Origin: Bacillota bacterium
GTDB taxonomy: Bacteria > Bacillota > Clostridia > Peptostreptococcales > Acidaminobacteraceae
DNA length: 64,000 bases
NCBI GenBank assembly: GCA_020161295.1
Contig: JAIUOA010000003.1
Location: 1-64,000 of the forward strand
Direction of reading: 5' to 3'
In this document: one piece after another, positions 25,545 through 34,401 of the stretch
How the letters are laid out: each line of letters starts with the position of its first letter
How positions within the stretch are numbered: position 1 is the first letter of the stretch
Notes under the pieces: generated by a model
What the model was told of the DNA's origin: nothing
Seen by the model: only the letters and a program-made list of their open reading frames with translations
The model's database searches: none
Translations under genes and position numbers: made by a program

Positions 25545-26954
25545 CTATAAGATTGTCGTGGCGACAACCATCAACACCACTTGAAGAAGGACCATGATGC
25601 CAAATAATGGTGCCATGAACTTATACCACCTTAACATTGGAATCCCCATGATGCCACACTCGATGGCAACACCGGTTGGCCAAAACATGTTAGAGAATCC
25701 ATCACCAAACTGGAAGGCCAAAATTGCAATCTGACGGTCTATTTTTGCCAAATCCGCAATCGGTCCCATGATTGGCATTGTAGCCATGGCTTGCGAAGGG
25801 CCACCTGTGATGAAGAGATTGATAATATTTTGTGAAAATAACATCCCCAGTGAAGTGACATAGTGACTGGTTCCGACGAGGAAGAATGACAAATAGTAAA
25901 TGACCGTATCCAGTACTGCTGCTGACTCCATGGTAATGACAGCGCCTCTGATGAATCCAATGGTTAAAACGCCAAACATGATTTCTTTTGCGGCTTCAAT
26001 GAATATGTCCATAATGGTTCCCAGTTTATATTTACTGATAAAACCAACCACAATAAACATCATTAAAAACACCGCTGCGAGTTCATCAATGTACCATCCC
26101 CAGTTTAATGTCGAATACAATACCAAGCCAAAGGTGAAGAGCATGGCAAGCAAACTGAGTTTATGCGTCGCAGTCATCTTCTCAGATTTTAACTCGATAT
26201 GGTTATTGACGCGTGTTTTTACGCCGAATAAAACAGATTTTGTTGGATCTTTTTTAACCTTTTTAGCATAGTGTGAAACATAGGCGATGACGGCAATTTC
26301 AAATACGATGAACACCGCTATTCTAAAAGGCATTCCTGAATACAAAGGAACATTCGCTACGCCTTGTGCGATGCCTACAGTGAATGGATTGGTGAGTGCT
26401 GCGGCAAATCCAGTCGCGACCCCCACGAACACGATTGCCCCACCGACGACAGCATCATATCCTAACGCGATGCCTGCACCGATAAACACTGGAATCAACC
26501 CATAGACTTCTTCATATAAACCTGCTGTTGCCCCTAAAATACCAAATACGATCATGGATATCGGAATAAACAAATGCGTTTTGTCACCTAATTTTGCTGC
26601 GATATTACCGAGTGTAACGTCCATGGTCCCGTTTTTAGTCAACATGAAAACAAATGCGTACGCAAAGATGATGAAAAAGGTAATCGATGCCGTATCCACA
26701 AATCCAAGTTGAATGTTTAAAAAGAGGTCAAATATAGAAGGCATCACCTTATCAATCACTTGATAGGTTCCCGCCACGACGATTAAATCCCCCTCGGCAT
26801 TCTCGACTCTGTCAAAAGCTCCTGAAGGTAAAATGATGCAGAGTAAAAAGACAGCAAAAACAACACTCAAAATCACAACATATGGGTGAATGTTTTCAAA
26901 ATCAATCCACTTTTTCTTTTCTTTCAATTTTTCTTTTGATTCGACCAGTTCCAT
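25545..26954 (-). CDS. YfcC/DcuC-family carrier
   Basis: This 469-residue protein has about 12 hydrophobic segments and the family features GLYEEVYGLIPVFIGAG, LTNPFTVGIAQG and TGGPSQAMATMPIMGP. YfcC proteins belong to the C4-dicarboxylate/amino-acid carrier group and are often paired with peptidases in anaerobes. AGGAGG precedes ATG 26954. A -24/-12 promoter lies 37 bp upstream, so expression needs sigma-54 and an activator, probably the one at 28581. The substrate is likely a peptide, acylated amino acid or amino acid. Confidence 0.87.
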   Translation of the reverse strand: MELVESKEKLKEKKKWIDFENIHPYVVILSVVFAVFLLCIILPSGAFDRVENAEGDLIVVAGTYQVIDKVMPSIFDLFLNIQLGFVDTASITFFIIFAYAFVFMLTKNGTMDVTLGNIAAKLGDKTHLFIPISMIVFGILGATAGLYEEVYGLIPVFIGAGIALGYDAVVGGAIVFVGVATGFAAALTNPFTVGIAQGVANVPLYSGMPFRIAVFIVFEIAVIAYVSHYAKKVKKDPTKSVLFGVKTRVNNHIELKSEKMTATHKLSLLAMLFTFGLVLYSTLNWGWYIDELAAVFLMMFIVVGFISKYKLGTIMDIFIEAAKEIMFGVLTIGFIRGAVITMESAAVLDTVIYYLSFFLVGTSHYVTSLGMLFSQNIINLFITGGPSQAMATMPIMGPIADLAKIDRQIAILAFQFGDGFSNMFWPTGVAIECGIMGIPMLRWYKFMAPLFGIMVLLQVVLMVVATTIL

Positions 26955-26990
26955 TAAACCCCTCCTAAATTATAGTTGTTATTGATTAAC

Positions 26991-27006
26991 GCAATAACAA
27001 TGCCAA
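26991..27006 (-). promoter_or_regulatory. Sigma-54 (-24/-12) promoter of the YfcC operon
   Basis: On the minus strand TTGGCATTGTTATTGC contains the invariant GG and GC separated by exactly 10 bases and matches the TGGCA...TTGC consensus closely. It lies 37 bp before the YfcC start codon. The gene for an activator with the sigma-54 contact motif is 1.6 kb away. Confidence 0.8.
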
Positions 27007-27107
27007 CTCAGAATATTTTGAAAACAACATTTAGAAAGCTGTAATACCAACACCTACTATGCCAACACAGTACACCTATCGGTTTCAAACCATAAGAACT
27101 AATTCAT

Positions 27108-27117
27108 ATTTGAATCA
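27108..27117. promoter_or_regulatory. Candidate activator site (ATTTGAATCA)
   Basis: ATTTGAATCA lies about 105 bp upstream of the sigma-54 promoter, a normal distance for an enhancer. The same 10-mer occurs at 28515-28524, over the -35 of the activator gene. Inverted TTCA/TGAA halves surround it. Two copies are weak evidence, so this is tentative. Confidence 0.35.
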
Positions 27118-27170
27118 TTTTTATTAAAAATAATTCACTTTAGACTTAAACTGTGTTTTACAAAAAATAA

Positions 27171-27200
27171 AAAGGGCAAACCACGATGGTTTACCCTTTT
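27171..27200 (-). terminator. Terminator of the second M20 gene
   Basis: A 13-bp stem (AAAGGGTAAACCA paired with TGGTTTGCCCTTT, one G-U pair) with a 3-base loop is followed on the minus strand by TTATTTTTT. It begins 4 bp after the stop codon and separates this gene from the sigma-54 promoter. Confidence 0.85.
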
Positions 27201-27203
27201 GTT

Positions 27204-28439
27204 TTATATAGTTCTCAGTTCAATATGGCGTTTTTTTACGGCTTCGACCATCTCTGCGTCTTCAAACAATTGAATGGCCATACCTCCCATTATCCGGATG
27301 ACTTGATCCAATTTGATGTAAGCATAATCAGAGTCAACATACTCCAGCGCTACTGGATCATGTGTAAAAAACGGTTTATCGGATTCAATGTTGATTTCAA
27401 AATACATCGTCGGACAGACTTGGCTGACATTGCCAATGTCGGAAGACCCCGTGGGCATGATCGCATTTTCTCTGATATTCTCCACACCAGCTTCAACCAT
27501 GTTTATTTTCAGTAAATTCTGAAGCAAGTCGATATTGAGAATATCGTCCGTCTGGTTTTCAAAAAAACCATATTCCATCCTAGCGCCAGTCATGAGCTCA
27601 GCGCCTTTCGCACAATTGATCACCCTTCTTGTGACTTCGTTTAAGTATTTACGATCGCTAGAACGCACGGTATATCGACAAGAGGCATAATCGGGAATGA
27701 TATTTGATGCTTCACCACCTGAAGTAACGATGCCACAAATTTTGACATCATCACGCAATTGTTGCCTTAAGGCATTTACACCAGAAAACATCAACTGAAC
27801 CGCGTCTAAAGCGTTGATTCCCAAATGCGGGTAAGAAGCTGCGTGCGTCGCTTTACCGAAGAACCTGAACTCAACGGCATCCAGTGCCAGCGCCGTGCAA
27901 TTGATGTCCGTAAAACTTTCAAGATGTGGTTGTATCACCACATCGATGTCGTCAAAAGCACCCGCTTTAATCATGTCCACTTTGCAGCCGATCGTTTCTT
28001 CTGCGGGTGTTCCGATGAGAACGATTCGCCCGTTGATCCCACTCAGTCGCGACAGGCAAACACTGACCCCTACCGTCGCGGCGGCAATCCAGTTATGTCC
28101 GCATATATGGCCCGCTTTATTGGTTTTTTTCAATGCCTCATGACCCATTGCATGACCGCTTAACGGCAAGGCATCATACTCAGCTAAAAAAGCAATCGTC
28201 GGTCCATCGCCATTTCCTAAAGCATATTCCGCTCTAAACGCCGTTTCGAATCCACAATATCCTTTATCCACGCTAAATCCATGGGTGATCATAAATTCAG
28301 ATAAATAAGCTGACGCGAGATATTCCTGACCACTTAATTCAGGATTTAAAAACAGAAAGTTGGAAATCCCTTCAATATCCCTCTTAAGAGATGATAAATT
28401 TTCTTTTAAACGCATTTTCAGTTCATTCGCTCTAGACAT
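27204..28439 (-). CDS. M20 family amidohydrolase / peptidase, second copy
   Basis: This 411-residue enzyme parallels the M20 protein at 24307: GHICGHNWIAAA, PAEETIGCKVDMI, VIQPHLES, FFGKATHAASYPHLGINALD and PTGSSDIGNVSQVCPT. The two are clearly paralogues with the same metal ligands. GGGGG lies just before ATG 28439; ATG 28493 lacks a ribosome site. It is divergent from the sigma-54 activator gene but has no -24/-12 promoter that I can see, so control may differ from the YfcC operon. Confidence 0.87.
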   Translation of the reverse strand: MSRANELKMRLKENLSSLKRDIEGISNFLFLNPELSGQEYLASAYLSEFMITHGFSVDKGYCGFETAFRAEYALGNGDGPTIAFLAEYDALPLSGHAMGHEALKKTNKAGHICGHNWIAAATVGVSVCLSRLSGINGRIVLIGTPAEETIGCKVDMIKAGAFDDIDVVIQPHLESFTDINCTALALDAVEFRFFGKATHAASYPHLGINALDAVQLMFSGVNALRQQLRDDVKICGIVTSGGEASNIIPDYASCRYTVRSSDRKYLNEVTRRVINCAKGAELMTGARMEYGFFENQTDDILNIDLLQNLLKINMVEAGVENIRENAIMPTGSSDIGNVSQVCPTMYFEINIESDKPFFTHDPVALEYVDSDYAYIKLDQVIRIMGGMAIQLFEDAEMVEAVKKRHIELRTI

Positions 28440-28514
28440 TGAGCCCCCATTTGTCGCGACATCTTTATTTGATTTTAAACGATTAGACTTCATAAAACAA
28501 CCAAACTTTTCTTT

Positions 28515-28545
28515 ATTTGAATCAAATTTGACTCTGTGTTATAAT
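28515..28545 (+). promoter_or_regulatory. Sigma-A promoter of the sigma-54 activator gene
   Basis: TTGAAT (28517-28522), 17 bp, TATAAT (28540-28545). The 10-mer ATTTGAATCA shared with the YfcC operon overlaps the -35, which would allow autoregulation. Confidence 0.65.
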
Positions 28546-28580
28546 GCCATCAAGTCTAATTTAACTTAGGAGCATTTCCC

Positions 28581-30212
28581 ATGGACCCTGTTCAATTGCC
28601 ACCATCACATCGAGGATTAATCCTAACCGACAAACACGGCATCATCCAGTCTTGCAACATGACAGCAAAACACATCATGTCTTCAGACACTTTGGTAGGA
28701 AGACCCATTAAACTATATGCCGAAAAACTACACGCCGAAGATGGGCGTTTGGATAAGCTAGATGAAACGCTAATGATCACTTTCGGTTCCGGCACTTTAA
28801 AAAATGATTTGGAACAGATTTTCAATCAGATTGACCTGAAGATCTTTGCCTTTGATCTCGATGGGAACACGCTCTATTCAAATCATGCGTTTTCAATCGC
28901 TTTCCCTCACCAGGAGAAGAACATCTATTCACTTTTCAAAAACGCACAAATTGCCCTGCCTGCACTCAACGTGATCAAGCATGCCAGACAAAGCATCTCA
29001 ACGCTTATAAACGATGGTGAAACGAATCAAATCATTCAGCTGACGCCTATTTTCTCTGATTCGAATCAGATCACTTTTTTCATGGGAACAATCACCGAAG
29101 AAAACAACACACAAACACTCAACCATAAAATCAAACAGCTTCAGTCTGAAATAAATCAAACGAAAAGCAAATCCCACGAACACATCTGCGCCACCGGAAA
29201 ACCTTTCCTACAGTTTAACAGCCCGTCGATGAAAGAACTCAACGCACTGATTTCGAACCTCGTCAACAAAGACATCACCATCCTCATATTAGGTCCATCA
29301 GGCACTGGAAAAAGCACTTTCGCAAAGAAAATTCACGATGAAAGCCTGAGAAACACTAAACCTTTCGTTACCATCAACTGCTCTGCACTCCCGGAAAATC
29401 TCATCGAATCTGAACTGTTCGGATATGAAAAAGGCGCTTTTACTGGCGCGTTGACTACCGGAAAAAAGGGATTGATAGAAGTCGCAAATGGTGGCACTTT
29501 GTTCATCGACGAAATCGGCGAACTCCCACTATACCTTCAAGGCAAATTATTAGAGCTTTTGCAAGATCGCACCTATCGTCCCGTTGGATCGACCGAAGTA
29601 AAAAAGGCCGATGTCAGAATTATCGTTGCGACAAATAAAGATCTTTACCGACAGGTGGAAGAAAAATCCTTTCGGAAAGACCTCTATTATCGCATTGCTG
29701 TCGCAGTGATCAACATCCCCCCACTCTCCGAACACCCGGAAGACATCATTGATCTCATCAATTTGTACAGTCTTCATTTCAATAAAAAATACGAACTCCA
29801 AGTCCAGTTTACGAGAGAAGTGAAAGAAATGCTTTGCACCTACGAATGGCCAGGTAACATCCGTGAACTCGAACACTTCATTGAGTTTTTAACCGTCCGG
29901 TCATACGATGGAAAAGTCGAAAAAAAAGACCTCCCTCTGGAAATCATTCGACATTATGAAACGGTAAAGAACGCAAAATCCTCCACAAACACCACCGCCC
30001 TCAGCATCTCACCCCACCACTTATCCCATTATGAAGACTCCAGCTTAATCGACAACTTATCACTGAGCTATGACGAACACTTGGATCGAATCAATTCCGT
30101 GTTAATCAAAACTTATTACGACACATTTAAAAGTTCATATAAAGTGGCAGAAAAACTGAAAATTTCACAGTCAAAAGCGCATCGACTGATTCAAAAATAC
30201 TGTTCAAAATAG
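28581..30212 (+). CDS. Sigma-54-dependent transcriptional activator
   Basis: This 543-residue activator has an N-terminal PAS-like sensory region (LILTDKHGIIQSCNMTAK), a central AAA+ domain with Walker A GPSGTGKSTFAKK near residue 240, the sigma-54 contact loop EKGAFTGA, Walker B GGTLFIDEIGEL and an arginine finger region, and a C-terminal helix-turn-helix (SYKVAEKLKISQSKAHRLIQ). AGGAGC precedes ATG 28581. There is no receiver domain, so a small molecule bound by the PAS part probably controls it. The adjacent YfcC/M20/DMT operon with its -24/-12 promoter is the obvious target. Confidence 0.92.
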   Translation: MDPVQLPPSHRGLILTDKHGIIQSCNMTAKHIMSSDTLVGRPIKLYAEKLHAEDGRLDKLDETLMITFGSGTLKNDLEQIFNQIDLKIFAFDLDGNTLYSNHAFSIAFPHQEKNIYSLFKNAQIALPALNVIKHARQSISTLINDGETNQIIQLTPIFSDSNQITFFMGTITEENNTQTLNHKIKQLQSEINQTKSKSHEHICATGKPFLQFNSPSMKELNALISNLVNKDITILILGPSGTGKSTFAKKIHDESLRNTKPFVTINCSALPENLIESELFGYEKGAFTGALTTGKKGLIEVANGGTLFIDEIGELPLYLQGKLLELLQDRTYRPVGSTEVKKADVRIIVATNKDLYRQVEEKSFRKDLYYRIAVAVINIPPLSEHPEDIIDLINLYSLHFNKKYELQVQFTREVKEMLCTYEWPGNIRELEHFIEFLTVRSYDGKVEKKDLPLEIIRHYETVKNAKSSTNTTALSISPHHLSHYEDSSLIDNLSLSYDEHLDRINSVLIKTYYDTFKSSYKVAEKLKISQSKAHRLIQKYCSK

Positions 30213-30213
30213 C

Positions 30214-30242
30214 AAACGCATGTCATTTCAAGACATGCGTTT
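30214..30242. terminator. Bidirectional terminator between convergent genes
   Basis: AAACGCATGTC and GACATGCGTTT form a perfect 11-bp stem with a 7-base loop between the activator stop and the tetracycline-protection gene stop. T-runs are short on both sides. Confidence 0.7.
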
Positions 30243-30257
30243 ACACACCAAAATCGT

Positions 30258-32111
30258 TTAGACATTTTCTGGTGCCATTTGATACCCTGCAAACTCAAAG
30301 GAAATGATGCCTTTGCCGCCAGAATAGTCCGCCAGTTCAACAGAATAGTATTGGCTGGTCGCTTGCGGCAGCACCCCTTTAAGGATAACCAAATCCCCTT
30401 GCACGATCGGGTCTTCAAACGTTCCGCGCATCCTCAAAATATCGGCGATGGCTTTCCCGATCAAAAGTTGCGGTAACACCAGTTCAAAACGACTCATCGG
30501 TTCGAGTTTGCTAGCCGCCACTTGACCCAGTGCCATCCCCACCACCTGTTCAGCCACTTTACGATAATCTGACGGCGTACTGTTTACACTGTCAAACTCA
30601 GAGTAAACAAATCTTACGCGCACATCCGTCACTTCAAGTCCATTCACACCTTTCTTTAGTCCTACCAGACTGCCTTCTCGAACGGCATTCTGGAAGGGCT
30701 TTTTTAAATCTCCGAAAGACACTTCTGTCTCATACCGGACGCCCTCTCCAATCTTCAGCGGTTCGATGACGATCCCCACTGTCGCCGGTAGAAAATTCCC
30801 CGCTTTATACATATAAATGCAAGCTGTCATCGGCGATATCGGCGTGGCTTTATAGACGATTTCCGGTTCAAGGATTTGCGTTTCTATATTAAAACGTTCT
30901 TTGAGCATTTGCTCTATGATTTCTTTTTGTACCATGCCAAAGAGTTTTAACGAAATGGCTTCTGTTTCAGGATGAATCTCGAAATCCAAAAAAGGATCCT
31001 CGTCCGACAATGTCACAAGCGCATCACACACCTGTCGGCGCACCGCCAAGTCATCTGCCATGACACTGGCTTTAAGTGTCGGCGAAGCGATATGCACCAG
31101 CTGTTTATCAAAAGGCGGTTCTCCAAGAACCGTTCCGACAGACAATGCGTCCGTATAGAGCACCACTACGTCGCCTGCCGTCGCGACATCTTGTCTGACT
31201 GGCTTAATCCCTCTTAAACCATCCATTTTAAGAATCTTATACTCCTGATCATCACCATAGATCGGATACGTTTCCCTAAGCACTATATGCCCTCCGAAAA
31301 CCCGCGTGAAACAGCGCCTTGCACCATGTGCATCGCGATCTACTTTATAAACCAACGCCGACAAATGTGCCTGCGTTCTAGGTTCAACCCATTCCGTCAA
31401 CACATCCAGCAACGGTTCAATCCCGAGCCCAAGAAGTGCTGCACCATTAAGAATAGGCATCAACTTACCTGCATTGAAGTACCTTTTAGCACAATCCGTC
31501 ATGATATCAGGCGTAATGATTTCTCCACTGGACCAACTTTCAAACACCTGCTCATCCAGCAGTGCCAAAGCCTCCAAATTATCAGAAACTGCACCATCAT
31601 CCAGATCATCTAACGCTGCAAATCGTTCCCCCGCATCCACGACGCGATTGATCATATATAGGCCTTCTGAAAGTTCGTTTCGGATCTGCTTCATCACAAC
31701 TTCCATATCCACGCCCATGCGGTCTACTTTATTGATCATCAGCACCACAGGGATTCCCGCTTTCTTAAGGGCATTATAGATCACCTTGGTCTGCGTCTGA
31801 ACCCCTTCCTTCGCAGAAATCGCTAAAACCGCAGCATCGAGAACACTTAGTGAGCGTTCCACCTCTGCGATGAAATCCACGTGGCCAGGGGTGTCCAGCA
31901 AGTTGATCGTATGCGTTTTATAGCACATCGTAACCGTCGCCTGGCGTATGGTAATGCCACGCGACCTTTCCAGTGACATGCCATCTGTGGTGGTATTGCC
32001 ATTATCCACTCTACCAATTTCATTAATAACGCCACACGTATAGAGCATTTGCTCGGTAATCGTCGTTTTGCCCGCGTCCACGTGTGCTAAAATTCCTATA
32101 TTCATCTTCAT
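30258..32111 (-). CDS. Tet(M)-like ribosomal protection GTPase
   Basis: This 617-residue translation GTPase resembles elongation factor G. It has G1 AHVDAGKTT, G2 RGITI, G3 DTPGHVDF and G4 NKVDR, then domains II-V. It has the length and start of tetracycline ribosomal protection proteins (Tet(M), TetB(P)); the C-terminal GTFEDPIVQGDLVILKGVLP with QATSQYYS matches the domain IV-V region. Such proteins eject tetracycline from the ribosome. AGGAGA precedes ATG 32111. A leader peptide and attenuator upstream support drug-induced expression. Whether it confers resistance at this divergence cannot be judged by eye. Confidence 0.88.
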   Translation of the reverse strand: MKMNIGILAHVDAGKTTITEQMLYTCGVINEIGRVDNGNTTTDGMSLERSRGITIRQATVTMCYKTHTINLLDTPGHVDFIAEVERSLSVLDAAVLAISAKEGVQTQTKVIYNALKKAGIPVVLMINKVDRMGVDMEVVMKQIRNELSEGLYMINRVVDAGERFAALDDLDDGAVSDNLEALALLDEQVFESWSSGEIITPDIMTDCAKRYFNAGKLMPILNGAALLGLGIEPLLDVLTEWVEPRTQAHLSALVYKVDRDAHGARRCFTRVFGGHIVLRETYPIYGDDQEYKILKMDGLRGIKPVRQDVATAGDVVVLYTDALSVGTVLGEPPFDKQLVHIASPTLKASVMADDLAVRRQVCDALVTLSDEDPFLDFEIHPETEAISLKLFGMVQKEIIEQMLKERFNIETQILEPEIVYKATPISPMTACIYMYKAGNFLPATVGIVIEPLKIGEGVRYETEVSFGDLKKPFQNAVREGSLVGLKKGVNGLEVTDVRVRFVYSEFDSVNSTPSDYRKVAEQVVGMALGQVAASKLEPMSRFELVLPQLLIGKAIADILRMRGTFEDPIVQGDLVILKGVLPQATSQYYSVELADYSGGKGIISFEFAGYQMAPENV

Positions 32112-32200
32112 ATCGATTTTTCTCCTAAACGCTTTAATCTATAGGGACGCCGCTTGTTCGGCATCACCCCACTCCGTATTTTGCCTAATTTTAGGCGCAA

Positions 32201-32228
32201 AAAAACCACAGTTTATGACTGTGGTTAA
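32201..32228 (-). terminator. Attenuator terminator upstream of the ribosomal protection gene
   Basis: On the minus strand AACCACAG / CTGTGGTT with a 7-base loop is followed by TTTTTTT. It stands 37 bp after the leader-peptide stop and 90 bp before the structural gene, the arrangement of tet(M) transcriptional attenuation. Confidence 0.8.
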
Positions 32229-32263
32229 TCAAACATCGTGTGATTAAATAGGAAAAAAATCTC

Positions 32264-32329
32264 CTAGCGATTACCAAAGGTCATAAAATATGATTTTATT
32301 AAGTTTGCGATTAAAGTTGTACATGTCAT
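32264..32329 (-). CDS. 21-residue leader peptide of the tet-type attenuator
   Basis: TTAGGAGG lies just before ATG 32329. The product of 21 residues begins MTCTTLIANLIK and ends FMTFGNR. It has no homology that I recognise; its role is probably to report ribosome stalling or slowing by tetracycline, allowing transcription past the terminator downstream. A 9-bp hairpin (ACCCGTGTG / CACACAGGT, 32354-32373) sits directly upstream of its ribosome site. Confidence 0.65.
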   Translation of the reverse strand: MTCTTLIANLIKSYFMTFGNR

Positions 32330-32390
32330 ATTCTCGACCTCCTAACTGGATTTACCCGTGTGCTCACACAGGTCTTTTGCTACCATTTTC

Positions 32391-32419
32391 ATTAAACCAT
32401 ATCTGTCCGATTAATTCAA
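32391..32419 (-). promoter_or_regulatory. Promoter of the attenuated ribosomal protection gene
   Basis: On the minus strand TTGAAT (32419-32414), 17 bp and TTTAAT (32396-32391). Upstream, TGACA and TGTCA face each other (about 32435-32453), a possible operator between this promoter and that of the divergent ABC-F gene. Confidence 0.5.
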
Positions 32420-32585
32420 CCGATTACTTATTTTGACATCAATTTGTCATATAAATCGAAAAGGTTCATAATAATATAACATCTCTCGATGCCACTTTCA
32501 CCTCGACATTTCCCCCGTTTTCCACTACACTAGTTAATGACTATAACTTTGTTTGTAATCGCGTTATTTGAGAAAGGAAAGTGTC

Positions 32586-34334
32586 ATGATCGAAATCAAA
32601 GAGGTATCGTTTGGATTTCCTCAGAAGGACTTGTTTAAAAATATTTCATTTACCATAGAAGATGGCCAGCACATCGCCTTTATCGGCGCTAGCGGAAACG
32701 GTAAAACCACTTTGGTGGAGATGATCATGGATGATGATAAATTCATGTATGATGGAAAAATCATCCGAGACCCGAACTGCCGCATCGGCCACATCAGCCA
32801 GTTTTATAAAAAACCCACGGCGCATACCCAGACGGTGTTCGAATACCTTTGCGAGCCCTTTCTAAAGCTTCAAGCGGAAATCGACGCCCTTTGCACCCTA
32901 ATGGAAACAGCAGAAGACATCACCCCAGTGCTGGAAAAATACCAAATCGCCTTAGACGCATTTGATGCCATCGGCGGTCACGATTACGAGACCGACATCA
33001 CGAAAAAGCTCAACCTCGCGAACCTCGGTAAACTAAGGGATTTAGGCACTGAGCAAATCAGTGGTGGCGAGTTCAAACTGATCCAGGTCATTAAGGAAAT
33101 GGTTCTGAATCCTCACCTGCTGATCATGGACGAGCCGGACGTGTTCCTCGATTTCGAGAACCTCAATGCGCTGAAGGACCTCATCAATGCACATAAGGGC
33201 ATGCTTCTGGTCATCACCCACAACCGTTACCTGCTCAACCATTGCTTCAACAAGATCATCCACCTGGAAAACATGGAGCTCCAGGAATTTGATGGCAACT
33301 TCATCGAATATAAATTTGAACTCCTCCAAAAAAAAATCGAGCAGCAAGAGCTCTCCATCAAGGACGATGAAGAAATCGCCAGAAACGAAGCCCTCATCGG
33401 CAACCTGCGCATCATCGCCACTGGAAACGCCGACGCGTCACGCGGCAGAGCCCTCAAGGCGCGCAAAAAAGTACAGGAGCGCCTCATCGCAAAACGCATC
33501 AAAGCCCCATTCGTCGCCATCAACCAGCCGAACATTCGGTTCGATGCCGATCCGCTTGAGCTGGAAACGCCGATCCTCAGCGTTTCGGATCTCAGCATCC
33601 GCTTTGAGGATGACCTCATCAATCACGCCACCTTTGAACTTAGCGCTGGCGAAAAGGTTGCCCTCATCGGTGCCAATGGAACCGGTAAGACGACTTTATT
33701 CAGAACGATCCGTAAAAATGAACATCCTGCCATCACCATGGCAGAAGGCATCAAAATCGGATACCTCTCACAGAGCTTAGGCGAATCCGTGGACGATACC
33801 CTCACTGTACTAGATACTTTTTACGAGCTGGGAATGCCGACCTCGGAGTCCATCAAACACCATCTGACGCACTTCGGTTTCAGTGCCGACGTATTAAAGC
33901 AAAAGATCTCCGCACTTTCTGGAGGAGAGAAAAACCTGATTCAGCTGGCCATGCTCACCGTTAAAAAATCTGATCTACTGCTTTTGGACGAGCCCACCAG
34001 CCATCTGGATACCTATGCTCAAATCGCTCTGGAAAACGCCATCGAAGCGTATCAAGGTACGATCCTCATGGTTTCCCACGATTACTACATGATCGCCAAC
34101 TGTATGGATCACGTGCTGATCATCGAAGACAACACCGTGCGTAAAATGAGCATTCGCAAGTTCCGAAAGATGATTTACGAGAATCATTTCTCTCACACTT
34201 ATCTTGAACTGGAGCAAAAGAAGAAAGCCTTCGAAACGCAAATCGAGAAATGCCTGCACCAGCAAGATTTCGAAAACGCGAAGGCTTTAGCGGAAGACCT
34301 CGATGTGGTCATCCAGCAAATGAAAACGAAGTAA
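32586..34334 (+). CDS. ABC-F family ribosome-associated ATPase
   Basis: This 582-residue protein has two ATPase domains and no membrane segment, the ABC-F layout. Domain 1 has GASGNGKTT, ISGGEFKL and IMDEPDVFLD; domain 2 has GANGTGKTT, LSGGEKNL and LLDEPTSHLD. The linker of about 80 residues between them (with ARKKVQERLIAKRIKAP) is the part that enters the ribosomal E site. Members either protect ribosomes from macrolide, lincosamide or pleuromutilin drugs or act as housekeeping factors. ATG 32586 follows GAAAGGAAA. Its position divergent from a tetracycline-protection gene suggests a resistance role, but this is inference. A coiled C-terminus follows domain 2. Confidence 0.9.
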   Translation: MIEIKEVSFGFPQKDLFKNISFTIEDGQHIAFIGASGNGKTTLVEMIMDDDKFMYDGKIIRDPNCRIGHISQFYKKPTAHTQTVFEYLCEPFLKLQAEIDALCTLMETAEDITPVLEKYQIALDAFDAIGGHDYETDITKKLNLANLGKLRDLGTEQISGGEFKLIQVIKEMVLNPHLLIMDEPDVFLDFENLNALKDLINAHKGMLLVITHNRYLLNHCFNKIIHLENMELQEFDGNFIEYKFELLQKKIEQQELSIKDDEEIARNEALIGNLRIIATGNADASRGRALKARKKVQERLIAKRIKAPFVAINQPNIRFDADPLELETPILSVSDLSIRFEDDLINHATFELSAGEKVALIGANGTGKTTLFRTIRKNEHPAITMAEGIKIGYLSQSLGESVDDTLTVLDTFYELGMPTSESIKHHLTHFGFSADVLKQKISALSGGEKNLIQLAMLTVKKSDLLLLDEPTSHLDTYAQIALENAIEAYQGTILMVSHDYYMIANCMDHVLIIEDNTVRKMSIRKFRKMIYENHFSHTYLELEQKKKAFETQIEKCLHQQDFENAKALAEDLDVVIQQMKTK

Positions 34335-34354
34335 ATCAAAATAATCAAATAATA

Positions 34355-34396
34355 AAAATGCCACCTCGTGAGCACTGCTCTAAGGTGGCATTTTTT
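34355..34396. terminator. Bidirectional terminator after the ABC-F gene
   Basis: AAAATGCCACC and GGTGGCATTTTTT pair across an 18-base loop. T-runs on both strands also suit the minus-strand phosphoesterase operon that ends at 34402. Confidence 0.82.
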
Positions 34397-34401
34397 GTTG
34401 G

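Noticed and set aside
33187..33780. 197-residue frame inside the ABC-F gene
   Set aside because: Out-of-frame shadow; the composition (Ser/Arg/Lys-rich) reflects the codons of the real gene, which is fully explained in frame.
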